Positions 49,309 through 49,369 of a stretch of 49,369 bases of DNA are shown here, one piece after another. The stretch is from Megalodesulfovibrio gigas DSM 1382 = ATCC 19364 (lineage in GTDB: Bacteria > Desulfobacterota > Desulfovibrionia > Desulfovibrionales > Desulfovibrionaceae), in the NCBI RefSeq assembly GCF_000468495.1, contig NC_022444.1:1936919-1986287 (forward strand). The letters run 5' to 3'. Every line of letters begins with the position of its first letter. Position 1 is the first letter of the stretch. Below the pieces are notes generated by a model. The model was given only the letters and a program-made list of their open reading frames with translations. It had not been told where the DNA came from and did not search any database. The translations under genes were made by a program, and so were the position numbers.

Positions 49309-49369
49309 CTAGATCATTTTAATTTTGCAAAAGGACATTGCGAGAGGGGAAACCTTTTTGCAAAAGGTT
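49309..49369 (+). repeat. Palindromic intergenic repeat, copy F (cut by window end)
   Basis: Starts at CTAG (49309-49312) and matches the left half of the complete copy at 23947: an AGGACATTGCGAGAGGGG stretch, then the first hairpin arm GGGGAAACCTTTTT and the beginning of the second arm (GCAAAAGGTT). The window ends inside the hairpin. Confidence 0.8.

Overview
The window looks like chromosome from a high-GC, Gram-negative, anaerobic deltaproteobacterium of the Desulfovibrio type. The evidence is the strong GC bias at third codon positions, a selenocysteine-insertion operon (selA, selB), a short NADP-type isocitrate dehydrogenase, many sensory kinases and PAS proteins, and compact operons with ATGA start/stop overlaps. 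Genus and species are an inference; a Megalodesulfovibrio/Desulfovibrio gigas-like organism would fit.

Layout. 61-4520 (minus): CDF metal transporter, GDSL hydrolase, soluble histidine kinase, PgpA and an MFS carrier. 4668-9783 (plus): xanthine/guanine phosphoribosyltransferase followed by a complete BMP-type nucleoside ABC importer, with a terminator-like attenuator after the binding-protein gene. 9934-18414 (plus): an APH-fold kinase with an adenylylsulfate-kinase-like P-loop protein, MiaB, a bifunctional-nuclease-family protein, a PHP protein, an AlgJ/AlgX plus MBOAT O-acetylation pair, and GluQ. 18622-27768: a small secreted protein, an M1 peptidase, a large hybrid histidine kinase with Hpt domain, an AraC regulator and a large secreted gingipain-like C25 protease with a long leader. 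28141-32532 (minus): a 44-residue small protein and a tightly overlapping five-gene operon. That operon runs methyltransferase, Rad50/SbcC N-half ending in a zinc-hook CPTC, Mre11/SbcD-like nuclease, short coiled-coil protein, Rad50/SbcC C-half. It is the most unusual system here: an SMC-like ATPase split into two genes at the hook. 32596-40883: icd, cysQ, a PAS/GGDEF cyclase, an MsbA-like exporter, an unknown protein divergent from an HTH regulator across ATTGCGAT operators, and a UspA protein. 40958-47113 (minus): folC, selA, an M18 aminopeptidase and selB. 47245-49369: tRNA-Arg(UCU), an AT-richer gap with a 21-nt tRNA 3'-end fragment plus terminator (possible integration scar), and a Fic AMP-transferase.

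A family of palindromic intergenic repeats of about 99 bp is scattered through the window. It has CTAG-bounded, imperfect terminal inverted repeats around a strong GGGGGAAACC-type hairpin. Copies lie at both window ends, twice around 18.4-18.6 kb and at 23.95 kb. Two copies start on the CTAG that contains a gene's TAG stop, so they probably also act as terminators. Because the window starts and stops inside copies, it may be one assembly contig broken at these repeats.
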